Source: Cupriavidus sp.
Lineage (GTDB): Bacteria; Pseudomonadota; Gammaproteobacteria; Burkholderiales; Burkholderiaceae
DNA length: 64,000 nucleotides
Reading direction: 5' to 3'
Assembly (NCBI GenBank): GCA_031180665.1
Contig: JAPSLP010000010.1
Location: 62,001-126,000, forward strand
Below are positions 24,213 through 35,904 of this stretch, piece after piece. The notes under the pieces are model-generated. The model saw only the letters and a list, made by a program, of their open reading frames with translations. It was not told where the DNA came from and searched no databases. The first letter of the stretch is position 1; each line of letters begins with the position of its first letter. The position numbers and the translations under genes were made by a program.

Positions 24213-27200
24213 ATGACCTCGCCGGCACGTCCCGGACCACATCCGCCCATCGTGTTCGACGCCGCCTGGCTCGCCAGCACGACCGCCAGCGAACTGAGCG
24301 TCGCGGACGGCGTGGTCAGCGAGCGCTTGTTCGATTCGAGGACCGGCACCTGGTGGCTGGGCCGCAGCGCATTGCTGGCATCGGCCGGTGCGCATCGGCA
24401 ATTGCAGAACGAAGTCCGGCTGGCCCCGCGGCTGCGTTCGTCCTGGGCCGCAGTGCCGATCGCCACCATCTGGACCGCCGAGCGAATGGTGCTGGTGTCG
24501 CCGGCGCAGCCGTCTTCCCGTACGGCCGCGGCCCACATCGGCGCTGGCCTTCCTGTCGCCGCGGTTTTCGAGATCGCCATCGCCGCCGCCCGCGCGTTGG
24601 CTGCCATGCACGGGCAGGGACTGCTGCACGGCGATATCCGCCCGCACAATCTGCTGATCGACGACAGCGGCGCCCTGCGGCTGACCGGCTTCGGCCATGC
24701 CGTCGGTCTCGATGCCGCCCGTCAATCGATGCCGCAACCAGGTCCCGCCGCGTTGCCGTATCTGCCGCCCGAACTCGCGCGCGGCGACGTGGCGCGCATC
24801 GGCGTGCGCGCCGATCTCTACGCGCTCGGCATCGCCCTGTACGAAATCCTGATCGGCGCGACTCCGTTCCAGGCGGAATCGTCGGCGGCATGGCATCACG
24901 CCCATCTCGCCATCGAACCGGTGCCGCCGCAGTTCCGCCGCAACGACGTGCCGGGCATGCTGGGCCGCATCGTGCTGAAGCTGCTGGCAAAGGACCCCGC
25001 CGACCGCTACGCCACCGCCGCCTCGCTGGTGTCGGACCTGCTGCGGCTGCGGGGCGAATGGGAGTCGGATGGGCGTATCGCGCCGTTCCAGCCCGACGCC
25101 GCCGGTCCGCCGCCCATCCCGGTGCTGACGGGACAGCTGTTCGGCCGCGACACCGAAATGGCGCTGCTGTCCGAGGCATGGTCGCGGGTCAGGACGGGTG
25201 GCAAATCCGAGCTGGTGCTGATTGCAGGCGCGGCGGGCTCGGGCAAATCGGCGCTGGTCGAATGGCTCGGCCGCGAGGCAGGTCTCGACGCGGTCCACTT
25301 TGCCACCGGCAAGAGCGATCAGTTGCAGCGCGAGATTCCGTATGCGCCGGTGGTGCAGGCCGTGCGTGCATTGACGATGGCCTTGCTGGGGGAGGACGAG
25401 GCAGCGCTCGCCCCATTGCGCCAGCGCTGGCTGGCGGGGCTCGCGGGCCAGGGCAGGGCTGTCGCCGAGCTGGTGCCCGAGGTCGAGCACGTGATCGGCG
25501 CCACCGCGCCGCTGTCCGACGTGCCGCTCGCTCAGGCCCGGGCGCGGGCGGACACCGCCATGCTGCGCACCTTCGCCGCCTTCGGCGAGGCGGGCAAGCC
25601 GTTGGTGCTGTTCATCGACGATCTGCAATGGGCGGACGCCTCCACCATCGCGCTGCTGGAGGCGTTTGCCGCGCAGCCGCCCGACAACGTGCTGCTGATC
25701 GGCGCCTATCGGGAGTCGCGCGCCGAGCAGGATTCCTTGGGGGACGGCACCATCCAGCGGCTCGCCGGCTTGCCGCAGCCCGCTTCGTACGGTACGACGG
25801 CCGCTGCGATGGCTGTCAGCCGCATCCCGATCAAGCCGCTGGCGCTCGCCGAGCTGACCGAACTGGTGGCGGCCGCGCTGGACGAGCCGCCGTCGCGGGT
25901 GGCCGAGCTTGCGCGAGCCGTGAGGGCGAAGACCGGTGGCAACCCGTTTTTCACCTATCAGTTGCTGCGCACGCTGATCGACGAAGGGGTGCTGGCGTAC
26001 AACGGCGAGACGTCCCTGTGGGAGTGGAAGCAGGCCGATCTGGCGCGCTTGCGTTATACCGACAGCGTGGTCGATCTGATGATCCGGCGTTTTGCGCGGC
26101 TGCCCAGCGCCGGCACGCTGCTGCTGCAGCAGCTGGCCTGCGTCGGCATACGCTGCGGCGAGGGGTTGCTCGCCCGGATTGCCGGCATCTGCCCACTGCA
26201 GGTCGGCCAGCGGCTGCGTCCCTTCGTCGAGGCTGGCCTGCTGAACCGGCTGCCCGAGGGCTATGCCTTCCGGCACGACCGCGTGCTGGAATCGGCGTAC
26301 TCGATGATCGCGCCCGATGCGCGGCCGGCGATGCATGCCCACATCGCGGCCTGCATGATCGAGCACTGGCAGGAGGAACTGCCCGACTACGCGTTCGAGA
26401 TCTGCAACCAGATCGAGCGCGCTGCCGATCATCCGCTGACCGTGCAGGAGCGCGCCGCATTCGTGCACGTCGCGATCGTCGCCGGCCGGCGCGCCAAGAG
26501 CGCCGCCGCTATCGAACAGGCGACCCGCTATACCGATGTGGCGTTCAGGCTGATGCCGCAGTCGTGGTGGCATCCGGACGAGCGCTCGCAGGTTCTCTCC
26601 GAGGACCGTTCCCCTTACGCGCTGGCCTACGCGGCGAGCGTGCTGCGCTGCGAATGCCTGCTGGCGCAGGCCGACCTCGACAGCGCGCGGCGGGAAATCG
26701 ATGCGCTGCTGATGCGCGAACTGCGGGCGATCGACCGCGCCGCCGTACATCGGCTCGAGGCCATCCTGCTGACCGTGCGATGCGACTACGAAGGGGCGAT
26801 CAACGCCGCGCTGTCCGGCCTCGCGCTGCTCGACGTCCGGCTGCAGCGCGATCCGGCCCGCATCCGGCATCGCGAGGCCTACGATGCGGTCCGGGCCGCG
26901 CTGGGCGGGCGCGCGATCGCCGATCTCGACGCCTTGCCCACCACCGACGATCCACGTGTCCGCACGGCGATGGGCCTGCTGTCGACGCTGATCTCGTCGA
27001 TGTTCGTGTCCGACGGCATCAGCTTCCTGCACGTCGCCAAGATGGTCGAACTGACGCTCGAATATGGCACCACGCCGGAATCGGCATACGGCCTGTCGTG
27101 GTTCGGCGTCTTTGTCGCCAGTCTCTACGACGAGTACGACGACGGGCTCGCCTATGGCCTTGCCGCGCTGGCGCTGATCGACCGCCATGGCTACGAAGCC

Positions 27201-29480
27201 GAGCGCATCGCCACGCTGGTGGCGCTCGACCAGGTCAGCGCATGGACCCGGCCGCTCGCCTACGCGCTGGAACACGCGCAGCGTGCCGTTGCGCTGGGAC
27301 GTGCGTCCGGCGACATCGGCATGGCCTGCTACGCCTGCAACCATATCGCCTCCGACCTGCTGGCGATGGGCGAGCATCTGCGGCTGGTCAAGGAGGAGAT
27401 CGAGCGCGGCGTCGAGTTGACGAGGCTGGTCCAGTACCGCGACATCGAGCTGATCCTGCACGCGCAGAGCCATTTCGCGCACCGCCTCTGCGCGGGAGAC
27501 GGGGCCATGGCGCAGGACGGGCCGGCCCCGGCGGCGCGGACCAGCGTCGATGAGCGGCTGCGCCTGAGCAACTCGCTGCCCACGCGCTTCTGGATCTGGC
27601 TGTATGACGGCATGGCGGCCGCCTATCTGCACGATTGGGAGCACGCGAGCCGCAGCCTGTCGCAGGCGCAGACGCTGATCTGGTCGGCTCCCGCACATAT
27701 CAACGTGGCGGACTGCCGCCTCTATCTGGCGCTCGCCCATGCCCGCGGCCCGGCGGCGGCACTGGATCGCGACGACGCCATCGCGGCACTGGAGGTTCAT
27801 CGCGAGCGCTTTGCGCGCTGGGCTTCGCTCAATGCGCTGACGTTCCAGAACAAGCTGTCGCTGCTCGATGGCGAGATCGCCCGCCTGCGCGGCGATCCGC
27901 TTGCCGCCCTGGTGTGCTACGAGCGCTCGGCCAATGCCGCGCAGGCCGCCGGCTTCATACACGAGCAGGCGCTGGCGAACGAACTGGCCGCGATGCTGTG
28001 CGAGGCCCACGGCCTGCATACCGCAGCCCGCCAGCATTACCGCGGCGCACTCGCCGGCTACCGCCGCTGGGGCGCCGACCACAAGGCGGCACGGCTGGCG
28101 GCGCGCTACCCCGACCTCGACGCGGCGCACGACAGCAAGGCGAGCGCCGTGGCACCGTCGGGCTCGGCGCTGCCCAAGCCGACGCGCTCACTCGGCCTGG
28201 ATGCCGCGCAGGCGATGTCGGGCGAGGTGGTGAAGGACCGGCTGATCGAGACGCTGATGACCAATGTCGTGGTTCATGCCGGCGCGCAGTACGGCGTGCT
28301 GCTGCTGATGCATGGCGACCGGCCGATGATCGAGGCATCGGGCCGGGTTGCCGACGGACGCGTCCGCGTCACGCTCGGCACGGTATCGCCGACCCAGTGG
28401 GCGCTGCCTTTGACCGTGCTCAATACCGTGCTGAGAACGCAGCAGACGCTGGCGCTGGCCGACGCGGCCGTGGAGGCGCCGTCGATCCGCGAGCGCGCCG
28501 GCACCGTCGGCCCGCTGCGGTCGGTGCTGTGCGTGCCGCTGCTTCGCGGCGGCCGCTTGATCGGCGCCTTCTACCTGGAGAACAATCTCGCCCCCGGCGT
28601 ATTCGATGCGGAGCGTGTGGCGGAGCTGGAAGTGCTGGCGCCACAGGTCGCCATCTCGCTCGAGACCGCGCGCCTCTACGAGCAGCTGATCGACGAGAAT
28701 ACGCGCCGGCTCACCGCGGAGATGAACCTGGGTACGGCGCGCGCGGAACTGGCCCGCACCTCGCATCTGACGGTGATGGGGACCCTCGCCGCGTCCATCG
28801 CGCACGAGGTCAACCAGCCGCTGACCGCGATCGTGGCATCGGTCGATGCCAGCCTGCGCTGGCTGAGCCGCCCCGCGCCGGAACTCGGCGAGGTGGCCGA
28901 AGGGCTCGCCCATATCAAGCAGAACGGCCTGCGCGCCGCCGACATCATCCGCGCGCTGCGGGCGCTGGCGAAGCAGGCGCCCGCGGTGCTGGCCGAACTG
29001 CAGCCGGACGAGGTGGTGCGCGAAGTGCTCGAGATGGTGCGGATGGATATCGACCAACACGACGTCCGCGTCACCGTGCGGCTCGAGGCCGGTGCGGCGG
29101 CGGTCGAAGGCGACCGGGTCCAGTTGCAGCAAGTCGTGCTGAACCTGATCACCAATGCGGTCGATGCGATGGTCGACACGCCTGCAGAACGGCGGGAACT
29201 GATAGTGACGTCGTGGCGCGAGCCCGCAGAGGTGGTGGTCAGCGTGCGGGACCGCGGCGAAGGCATCGCCGCGGACGCCGCCGGGCGCATCTTCGAGCCG
29301 TTCTTCACCACCAAGGCGAGCGGCATGGGCATGGGCCTGGCGATCTGCCGCTCGATCGTCGAGGCGCACGGCGGCACGCTGCAGGCGCGCCGGCCAGAGC
29401 AGGGCGGCAGCGAGTTCGTGTTCCGGCTGCCGCTCGCGGCAACATGGCGACGAGGCCGCGACGAGGCAGCGACGACGTAG
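24213..29480 (+). CDS. Kinase-like/AAA ATPase/GAF hybrid sensor histidine kinase
   Basis: A 1755-residue cytoplasmic sensor. Domains in order: a Ser/Thr protein-kinase-like region (to about 280) with HGDIRPHN at 139 but TGFG at 158-161 where an active kinase has DFG; an AAA ATPase with Walker A GAAGSGKS (K345) and Walker B LVLFIDDLQWAD; a long helical, TPR-like region (about 680-1330); a GAF domain (about 1350-1500); and a histidine kinase with H1531 in SIAHEVNQPLTAI, N box LNLITNAVDAM, and GEGIA and GMGMGLAI boxes. Such 'trifunctional' kinases are known. The lost DFG Asp suggests a pseudokinase sensor. Probable partner: the FixJ-type regulator upstream. GGGAG lies about 10 bases before the ATG. 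Confidence 0.9.
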   Translation: MTSPARPGPHPPIVFDAAWLASTTASELSVADGVVSERLFDSRTGTWWLGRSALLASAGAHRQLQNEVRLAPRLRSSWAAVPIATIWTAERMVLVSPAQPSSRTAAAHIGAGLPVAAVFEIAIAAARALAAMHGQGLLHGDIRPHNLLIDDSGALRLTGFGHAVGLDAARQSMPQPGPAALPYLPPELARGDVARIGVRADLYALGIALYEILIGATPFQAESSAAWHHAHLAIEPVPPQFRRNDVPGMLGRIVLKLLAKDPADRYATAASLVSDLLRLRGEWESDGRIAPFQPDAAGPPPIPVLTGQLFGRDTEMALLSEAWSRVRTGGKSELVLIAGAAGSGKSALVEWLGREAGLDAVHFATGKSDQLQREIPYAPVVQAVRALTMALLGEDEAALAPLRQRWLAGLAGQGRAVAELVPEVEHVIGATAPLSDVPLAQARARADTAMLRTFAAFGEAGKPLVLFIDDLQWADASTIALLEAFAAQPPDNVLLIGAYRESRAEQDSLGDGTIQRLAGLPQPASYGTTAAAMAVSRIPIKPLALAELTELVAAALDEPPSRVAELARAVRAKTGGNPFFTYQLLRTLIDEGVLAYNGETSLWEWKQADLARLRYTDSVVDLMIRRFARLPSAGTLLLQQLACVGIRCGEGLLARIAGICPLQVGQRLRPFVEAGLLNRLPEGYAFRHDRVLESAYSMIAPDARPAMHAHIAACMIEHWQEELPDYAFEICNQIERAADHPLTVQERAAFVHVAIVAGRRAKSAAAIEQATRYTDVAFRLMPQSWWHPDERSQVLSEDRSPYALAYAASVLRCECLLAQADLDSARREIDALLMRELRAIDRAAVHRLEAILLTVRCDYEGAINAALSGLALLDVRLQRDPARIRHREAYDAVRAALGGRAIADLDALPTTDDPRVRTAMGLLSTLISSMFVSDGISFLHVAKMVELTLEYGTTPESAYGLSWFGVFVASLYDEYDDGLAYGLAALALIDRHGYEAERIATLVALDQVSAWTRPLAYALEHAQRAVALGRASGDIGMACYACNHIASDLLAMGEHLRLVKEEIERGVELTRLVQYRDIELILHAQSHFAHRLCAGDGAMAQDGPAPAARTSVDERLRLSNSLPTRFWIWLYDGMAAAYLHDWEHASRSLSQAQTLIWSAPAHINVADCRLYLALAHARGPAAALDRDDAIAALEVHRERFARWASLNALTFQNKLSLLDGEIARLRGDPLAALVCYERSANAAQAAGFIHEQALANELAAMLCEAHGLHTAARQHYRGALAGYRRWGADHKAARLAARYPDLDAAHDSKASAVAPSGSALPKPTRSLGLDAAQAMSGEVVKDRLIETLMTNVVVHAGAQYGVLLLMHGDRPMIEASGRVADGRVRVTLGTVSPTQWALPLTVLNTVLRTQQTLALADAAVEAPSIRERAGTVGPLRSVLCVPLLRGGRLIGAFYLENNLAPGVFDAERVAELEVLAPQVAISLETARLYEQLIDENTRRLTAEMNLGTARAELARTSHLTVMGTLAASIAHEVNQPLTAIVASVDASLRWLSRPAPELGEVAEGLAHIKQNGLRAADIIRALRALAKQAPAVLAELQPDEVVREVLEMVRMDIDQHDVRVTVRLEAGAAAVEGDRVQLQQVVLNLITNAVDAMVDTPAERRELIVTSWREPAEVVVSVRDRGEGIAADAAGRIFEPFFTTKASGMGMGLAICRSIVEAHGGTLQARRPEQGGSEFVFRLPLAATWRRGRDEAATT

Positions 29481-29518
29481 TGAGGCGTGGCGACGGGTAG
29501 CGGCCAGGCACGGGCGGC

Positions 29519-30721
29519 TCAGGTTCGCGCCATCAGTCGCCGGCCGCCGCCCACCGTCAGCGCCGCCAATACCAGCAGCACCGCGCCGCCGATCAAGGCC
29601 GCGGCGATGCCGACGCGGTCGAGCAGCATGCCGCCGAACGCCGCGCCAAGCATGATGGCCGACTGGATCGCCGCCACCATCAGGCCGCCGCCGCTCTCGG
29701 GCTCGTCCTCGATGCCACGGGACAGCCAGGTCGACCAGCAGACCGGGATCGCGGCGTTCAGCGCGCCCCACGCGACCATCGCCACGGCGACGGCCCGGAC
29801 GCTGTGCCCGAACGCCAGCATGGCCAGGGTCGCGGCTGCCAACGCCAGCGGCAGTCCCATCAGCAGCCGATACAGCGAGCGGCCCACCCACGCCGTGGCG
29901 AAGTACGTCCCGATAAAGCCCGCGACGCCCAGGCCCAGCAACAGCAACGACAGCTCGGGCACGGTGACCTGCGTGTAGCGCTCCAGGAATGGCCGGAAAT
30001 AGGTGAAGGCGGCGAAGGCCCCGCCGAACGTCAGCATCACGGCGAGCATCGCGATGGCGACATGCGGACGCCGGAGCAGCCGAAAGACCGTTCCCACGGG
30101 ATTGGCCGCACGCGGCGGCATCGCAGGCAGGCTGAACCACTGCCAGACCAGGTTGGCCAGGACGAACGGCACCAATACCCAGAACACGCCGCGCCAGCCG
30201 ATGATGCCGCCCAGGTAGCTGCCGATCGGGGCGGCAAACGCGGTAGCCAGTCCATTGCCCGTGTACATGATCCCGAGCGCCTTGGGCACTTCGTCGGCCG
30301 GCACCAGCCGCATGATGGTGGCGGTCGCCAAGGCCCAGAAGCCGCCGATGGTGATGCCCAGCAGCGCGCGGGCCACCATCAGCACCGCGAAATTCGGCGC
30401 GATCGCGATCAGTACCAGCGATGCCAGCATGACGCCGGTCAATGCCATCAGCACGCGGCGGCGGTCGAAGCGGCCGGCGACCGTGGCGATGAACAGGCTG
30501 GCGAGGACGGCGAACAGGCCGGAGATCGAGATGGCCTGTCCGGCCATCCCTTCGGTGGCATGCAGGTCGGCAGCGATAGGCGTCAGCAGGCTGATCGGCA
30601 TGAACTCGGAGGCGATCAGCATGGCCACGCACATGGTCATCGTGCCGATGGCGCTCCAGCGCCCGCGGCGGGATGAGGCAAGGGGCCGGGCTGCGGAAGT
30701 TGTCATGGTGTCGAACGTCAT
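29519..30721 (-). CDS. MFS transporter, AraJ/YdhP-type exporter
   Basis: A 400-residue (or 395 if the ATG at 30706 is used) inner-membrane protein with 12 predicted helices, matching the DHA1 drug/sugar exporter group: EFMPISLLTPIAADLHATEG in helix 1, FIATVAGRFDRRRVLMALTG as the loop 2-3 motif, and RALLGITIGGFWALATATIM in helix 4. Members export sugars, purine ribonucleosides or drugs. No ribosome site decides between the two starts. It converges with the sensor kinase gene (38 bp between stops) and shares no operon with the molybdenum hydroxylase, from which a terminator hairpin separates it. Confidence 0.9.
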   Translation of the reverse strand: MTFDTMTTSAARPLASSRRGRWSAIGTMTMCVAMLIASEFMPISLLTPIAADLHATEGMAGQAISISGLFAVLASLFIATVAGRFDRRRVLMALTGVMLASLVLIAIAPNFAVLMVARALLGITIGGFWALATATIMRLVPADEVPKALGIMYTGNGLATAFAAPIGSYLGGIIGWRGVFWVLVPFVLANLVWQWFSLPAMPPRAANPVGTVFRLLRRPHVAIAMLAVMLTFGGAFAAFTYFRPFLERYTQVTVPELSLLLLGLGVAGFIGTYFATAWVGRSLYRLLMGLPLALAAATLAMLAFGHSVRAVAVAMVAWGALNAAIPVCWSTWLSRGIEDEPESGGGLMVAAIQSAIMLGAAFGGMLLDRVGIAAALIGGAVLLVLAALTVGGGRRLMART

Positions 30722-30800
30722 CGATGTCTGGCAGTAGGCGTGACGACCCCTTGCGGCCGCGCGGCGCAATGGCAAGGGATGTCGGAGAAAAAGGGGCCCC

Positions 30801-30825
30801 CGCGCAGGTCAGCGTGACCTGCGCG
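30801..30825 (-). terminator. Terminator after molybdenum hydroxylase operon
   Basis: CGCGCAGGTCA and TGACCTGCGCG form a perfect 11-bp stem with a GCG loop. On the minus strand the stem is followed by a GC run and then TTTTTCTC, as for a rho-independent terminator, 30 bp after the large-subunit stop. Confidence 0.65.
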
Positions 30826-30854
30826 CGGGATGATCGAGGCGGGAGGCGCGGCCC

Positions 30855-33160
<2,306 letters not shown>

Positions 33161-33161
<1 letters not shown>

Positions 33162-33631
33162 CACTTGCCTCCCTTGGCCAGATCGCCGGCCGCCTGCTTG
33201 ATGGCGGCGCGGATCCGCGGGTAGGTGCCGCAGCGGCAGATATTGCCGCTCATCGCTTCGTCGATCTGGCGCTCGTTGGGCGCCGGCGTGGCCTTGAGCA
33301 GGCTGACCGCGGACATGATCTGCCCGGCCTGGCAATAACCGCACTGCGCGACGTTGTTCTCGACCCAGGCCTTTTGCACCGCGCGGCCGACCCGATCGGC
33401 CTCGACGCCCTCGATCGTCGTGATGGCGTGCCCGTCCGCCGCGGACACCGCGGTGATGCAGGCGCGAATCGGCGAGCCGTCCATATGCACCGTGCAGGCG
33501 CCGCACAGTGCCATGCCGCAGCCGAACTTGGTGCCGGTCATGCCCAGCTCATCGCGCAACACCCACAGCAACGGGGTGTCGCCCGGGACGTCGACTTCCT
33601 TGATCTGACCGTTCAATTGGAGGCGTGCCAT
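33161..33631 (-). CDS. (2Fe-2S) small subunit, IorA-like
   Basis: A 156-residue protein with two [2Fe-2S] clusters: the plant-ferredoxin type through C38, C43, C46 and C58 ([13 protein letters not shown]), and the second through C97, C100, C132 and C134 ([11 protein letters not shown], then [10 protein letters not shown]). This matches the small subunit of IorAB-type molybdenum hydroxylases. It has no leader, so it is likely exported by hitchhiking with the Tat-bearing large subunit, as known for this family. The stop and the large-subunit start overlap. First gene of the operon, divergent from a LysR regulator across a 305-bp spacer. Confidence 0.94.
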
Positions 33632-33936
33632 GGTGCAATAGGGGAGTGAGGGAGTAGGGGGTTGAGAGGTGTTTATTCGCCGGCGAGCCAGGGCGATCTT
33701 CGCATTCGATGGAATGCCGAATCTCGGCTTGGCCAACAGCCTGCAGCCGGGCTGCGCGTCAGCGCAATGATATTCGGTTATTCGGAATGGATCATTACGC
33801 CAATCGGCAAGCACTCATGTATTGTATTCATCAATGTTTTCCCCTGCAGGGAACGACGAAGCCAATATCCCGATTTCCCGATATCCGTCTTGAATGGCGG
33901 CAGCCACCGCAACCCCAATCCACAACCGCAGCCCGC
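33632..33936. other. AT-rich divergent spacer, hydroxylase/LysR
   Basis: 305 bp, noticeably richer in A+T than the flanks, with no gene. It contains ATTCGGTTATTCGGAAT (ATTC-N9-GAAT, a LysR-type candidate near 33772-33788) and a perfect 10-bp palindrome CCCTGCAGGG at about 33842. The promoters of both genes should be here. Confidence 0.5.
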
Positions 33937-34827
33937 ATGGCACGCGAAAACATCAACGACATTCTCGCCTTCCTGGCCGTCGCCCGCGAACGCAGCTTCA
34001 CGCGCGCGGCCGCCAAGCTGGGCCTCTCGCAATCCGCGCTCAGCCATACCATCCGCGCGCTGGAGACGCGGCTGGGCGTGCGGCTGCTGACCCGCACCAC
34101 GCGCAGCGTATCGCCGACCGAGGCCGGCGAGCGCTTGATTCAAACCGTGGCGCCGAAGCTGGAGGAGGTCGAAGCCGAAATTTCGGCGGTCAGGGAAATG
34201 GGCGCCAAGCCGATTGGAACCGTGCGCATCACGGCGATCGACCATGTCATCGACAATATCCTGATGCCGCGGCTCTCGGGCCTGCTGGCCGCCTATCCCG
34301 AACTGCGCGTCGAGATGAGTTCGGACTACCGGCTGGTCGATATCGCGGCCGAGCAATTCGACATCGGCGTGCGCTGGGGCGACCAGGTCGCGAAGGACAT
34401 GATCGCGGTGCGGCTGACGCCGGAGGTGCAGACGATGATCGTCGGCTCGCCGGACTACTTCGCGGCGCACGGCGAACCCCGGTCTCTCGAAGACCTGCTC
34501 AAGCACAACTGCATCACGCTGCGGCTCAGCGGCGGTGGCCTGTATGCATGGGAGCTGCGCCACAAGCGGCGCGAGGTCCAGGTCCGCGTGACCGGGCAGC
34601 TCACTTTCAATACCGCCGCGCCAATGGTCCAGGCAGCGGCCCGTGGCTGCGGCCTGGCCTTCGTGACGGACGATCTGGCCGGACCCTATCTGCGCGACGG
34701 GCGTCTGCGCAGGGTCATGGACAAGTTCTGCCCGAAGTTTCCGGGGCTTTTCGCCTACTATCCGAACCGGCGCCACGCATCCCGGGCGCTGAGGCTGGTG
34801 ATCGAGGCGATCCGGTGCCGGGATTGA
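33937..34827 (+). CDS. LysR-family transcriptional regulator
   Basis: A 296-residue LysR regulator. The helix-turn-helix is at about residues 5-62 (ILAFLAVARERSFTRAAAKL, then SQSALSHTIRALETRLGVRL), followed by the effector domain with YRLVDIAAEQFDIGVRWGD. It most resembles the subgroup that controls oxidoreductase genes. It is divergent from the molybdenum hydroxylase operon and is its likely regulator. The reading frame is open upstream, but ATG33937 gives the normal family N terminus. The inducer is unknown. Confidence 0.92.
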   Translation: MARENINDILAFLAVARERSFTRAAAKLGLSQSALSHTIRALETRLGVRLLTRTTRSVSPTEAGERLIQTVAPKLEEVEAEISAVREMGAKPIGTVRITAIDHVIDNILMPRLSGLLAAYPELRVEMSSDYRLVDIAAEQFDIGVRWGDQVAKDMIAVRLTPEVQTMIVGSPDYFAAHGEPRSLEDLLKHNCITLRLSGGGLYAWELRHKRREVQVRVTGQLTFNTAAPMVQAAARGCGLAFVTDDLAGPYLRDGRLRRVMDKFCPKFPGLFAYYPNRRHASRALRLVIEAIRCRD

Positions 34828-34890
34828 GGCAATGCGAAGGCGGGCCCGCGGTCCGGCATGGCCCTGTGGAGCAGACGGTGTTGCGCCGCC

Positions 34891-35883
34891 TCAATCGATC
34901 CGCAATTTCGCGACCTTCGCCAGGCTCTGCCAGGCATCGATGTCCTGGCGTACCGTCGCGGCGAACTGGCTGACGCTTTTGATCGGCGGTCGCGGCATGT
35001 TCTGCTGCGCGAATTTCTGTATGACGTCCTCGCTGGCGAGGATGCGGTTGATTTCCTTGTTCAGCCGCTCCGCGATTTCCGGCGGTGTGCCGGCCGGTGC
35101 GAACACCCCATACCAGCCTTCCTTGTCGAAGCGATAGCCCTGCTCGGCGAGTGTCGGCACATCGGGCAGCGCCGGCCCGCGCGCCGAGCCTGTCGTGCCG
35201 AGCGCGACCAGCTTGCCCGAACGGATATGCGGCACCGGGGAGGCGATATCGGTGAAGCCGACCGGAATATTGTTGGCCAGCAGATCGGTCACCAACTGCG
35301 CGCTGCCCTTGAAGGGGATATGTTGCATCGTCAGGCCGTAGTGGGCCTTGATGCCCTCCATCGCCAGATGACCGGTCGAGCCGTTGCCCCAGGAGCCGTA
35401 GACCAGCTTGTCCGGATTGGCCTTGGCATATCGCACCAGGTCGGCCAGCGTCTTGAGGCCCGTGGACGGGTTGGCAACCAGCAGGATGCCGGCTGCGCCC
35501 ACCTGTGCCACCGGCATCAGATCCTTCAGCGTGTCGTACGGCATCTTCGGCTGGATGATCGGATTGATGGCAATCGCGGAAGAGGGCGTCAACAGCAGCG
35601 TGTAGCCGTCGGGGGCGGCCTTGGCCACCGTGTCGGTGCCGATCAGGCTGTTCGCACCGGGCTTGTTGTCCACGATCACGGGCTGGCGCAGCGCTTCGTG
35701 CAGTTTGGCGGCGATGACGCGAGCGAAGATGTCCATGCCCGCGCCGGCGGGGCCGGGCACGACCAGACGAATCGGTCGGGACGGCCAGTTCGATGCAGCG
35801 GTGCTGGCTTGCGCCCATGTGGGCAAGGCCAGCAGGGCCGCGCTGGCCAGAAAGGTACGGCGGCGGATGCACGTGGGGTTCAT
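34891..35883 (-). CDS. Bug/TctC-family periplasmic solute receptor
   Basis: A 330-residue binding protein with a twin-arginine-like leader (CIRRRTFLASAALLALPTWA, cleavage near QASTA), followed by [20 protein letters not shown] and VDNKPGANSLIGTDTV. The normal PGGGTD is altered to GPAGAGMD, a natural variant of the ligand-site loop. It is the last gene of an eight-gene catabolic operon, 21 bp after the CMD protein, so its ligand is probably the substrate that the operon degrades. No TctAB is in the window. Confidence 0.93.
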   Translation of the reverse strand: MNPTCIRRRTFLASAALLALPTWAQASTAASNWPSRPIRLVVPGPAGAGMDIFARVIAAKLHEALRQPVIVDNKPGANSLIGTDTVAKAAPDGYTLLLTPSSAIAINPIIQPKMPYDTLKDLMPVAQVGAAGILLVANPSTGLKTLADLVRYAKANPDKLVYGSWGNGSTGHLAMEGIKAHYGLTMQHIPFKGSAQLVTDLLANNIPVGFTDIASPVPHIRSGKLVALGTTGSARGPALPDVPTLAEQGYRFDKEGWYGVFAPAGTPPEIAERLNKEINRILASEDVIQKFAQQNMPRPPIKSVSQFAATVRQDIDAWQSLAKVAKLRID

Positions 35884-35904
35884 CGTGTGTCTCCTGTTTG
35901 CTTT

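Noticed and set aside
24099-28130. A 1343-codon open frame antisense to the large sensor kinase.
   Set aside because: Long antisense frames are expected in GC-rich codons; the translation is low-complexity Arg/Gln/Gly-rich with no domain.
33842-33851. CCCTGCAGGG palindrome as an operator for the LysR protein.
   Set aside because: No T-N11-A pattern and the sequence is likely by chance; only mentioned in the spacer entry.
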